DNA of 47,435 nucleotides. Source: Gammaproteobacteria bacterium. Lineage in GTDB: Bacteria > Pseudomonadota > Gammaproteobacteria > Pseudomonadales > Pseudohongiellaceae. Below, one piece after another: positions 47,396-47,435 of the stretch. Every line of letters starts with the position of its first letter. Positions within the stretch are counted from its first letter, which is position 1. The position numbers were made by a program, and so were the translations under genes. The notes beneath the pieces were generated by a model, which saw only the letters and a program-made list of their open reading frames with translations, had not been told where the DNA came from and ran no database searches. The stretch lies in contig JAQWQD010000060.1 in assembly GCA_029244985.1 (NCBI GenBank), positions 1 through 47,435 on the forward strand, given 5' to 3'.

Positions 47396-47435
47396 ATAGT
47401 GTTTATGAGGTCTGTAAAGATCCAAATGGAATTAT

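Noticed and set aside
47219..47425. 68-codon minus-strand ORF
   Set aside because: It is a read-through of the tRNA-Leu gene, the classic spurious ORF seen on such tRNAs.

Overview
This window reads as a chromosome segment of a free-living, probably marine gammaproteobacterium of moderate to low GC. The left part has the block ftsK, trxB, aat, bpt, infA, clpA, clpS, cspD and later nudJ, mnmA, hflD, purB. This order resembles Pseudomonas-type genomes, with trxB directly beside ftsK and no lrp between them. The right part carries the BCCT, AbgT and NhaC transporters, a TPR-type sulfotransferase remnant and secreted enzymes that are common in marine Gammaproteobacteria. Placing it in a clade such as OM182 or SAR92 is a guess. 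No phage structural genes, transposases or CRISPR arrays were seen.

Positions 1-18,930 are core housekeeping. A partial ftsK (minus) diverges from trxB-aat-bpt-infA (plus). clpA and clpS (minus) face cspD and rluE (plus). Together aat, bpt, clpS and clpA encode a nearly complete bacterial N-degron pathway in about 4.6 kb. A minus-strand moaC-moaD-moaE operon supplies molybdopterin synthesis. A broken nudJ precedes mnmA-hflD-purB-roxA, which are tightly packed with start/stop overlaps. Then come thrH, an APS-type cysH, a TSUP exporter, a 5'-nucleotidase and msrA.

Positions 19,145-30,637 are metabolic and transport genes: an exported epoxide hydrolase, an AbgT transporter, an exported TPR protein with a His-rich signature, an unusual PEP carboxylase, a small membrane protein, a rhodanese, an NhaC antiporter, a Tat-exported HD-domain protein with a possible di-metal site, and a small membrane-anchored protein.

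Positions 30,700-47,435 are accessory in character. They hold many orphan small genes, long AT-rich gaps with hairpins, two divergent paralogues of one membrane-anchored family in opposite orientation, and a sulfotransferase that has lost its N-terminus and start codon. They also hold a BCCT carrier, CsaA, a secreted cyclophilin-HNH nuclease fusion and a secreted zinc protease. Two GC-richer secreted units stand out: the 326-residue protein at 37,053, and a two-gene operon at 43,633-46,064. The operon encodes a cytochrome c fused to a copper-monooxygenase-like (PHM-like) domain, plus a secreted partner. The segment ends at a tRNA-Leu(UAA) whose 3' end faces this region, the usual geometry for an integration hotspot. 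A degenerate tRNA-3'-end-like piece lies about 1.1 kb inside it.

The strongest candidates for new biology are the cytochrome-PHM operon, the cyclophilin-HNH fusion and the Tat-exported HD protein. The clearest cases of gene decay are nudJ and the sulfotransferase.
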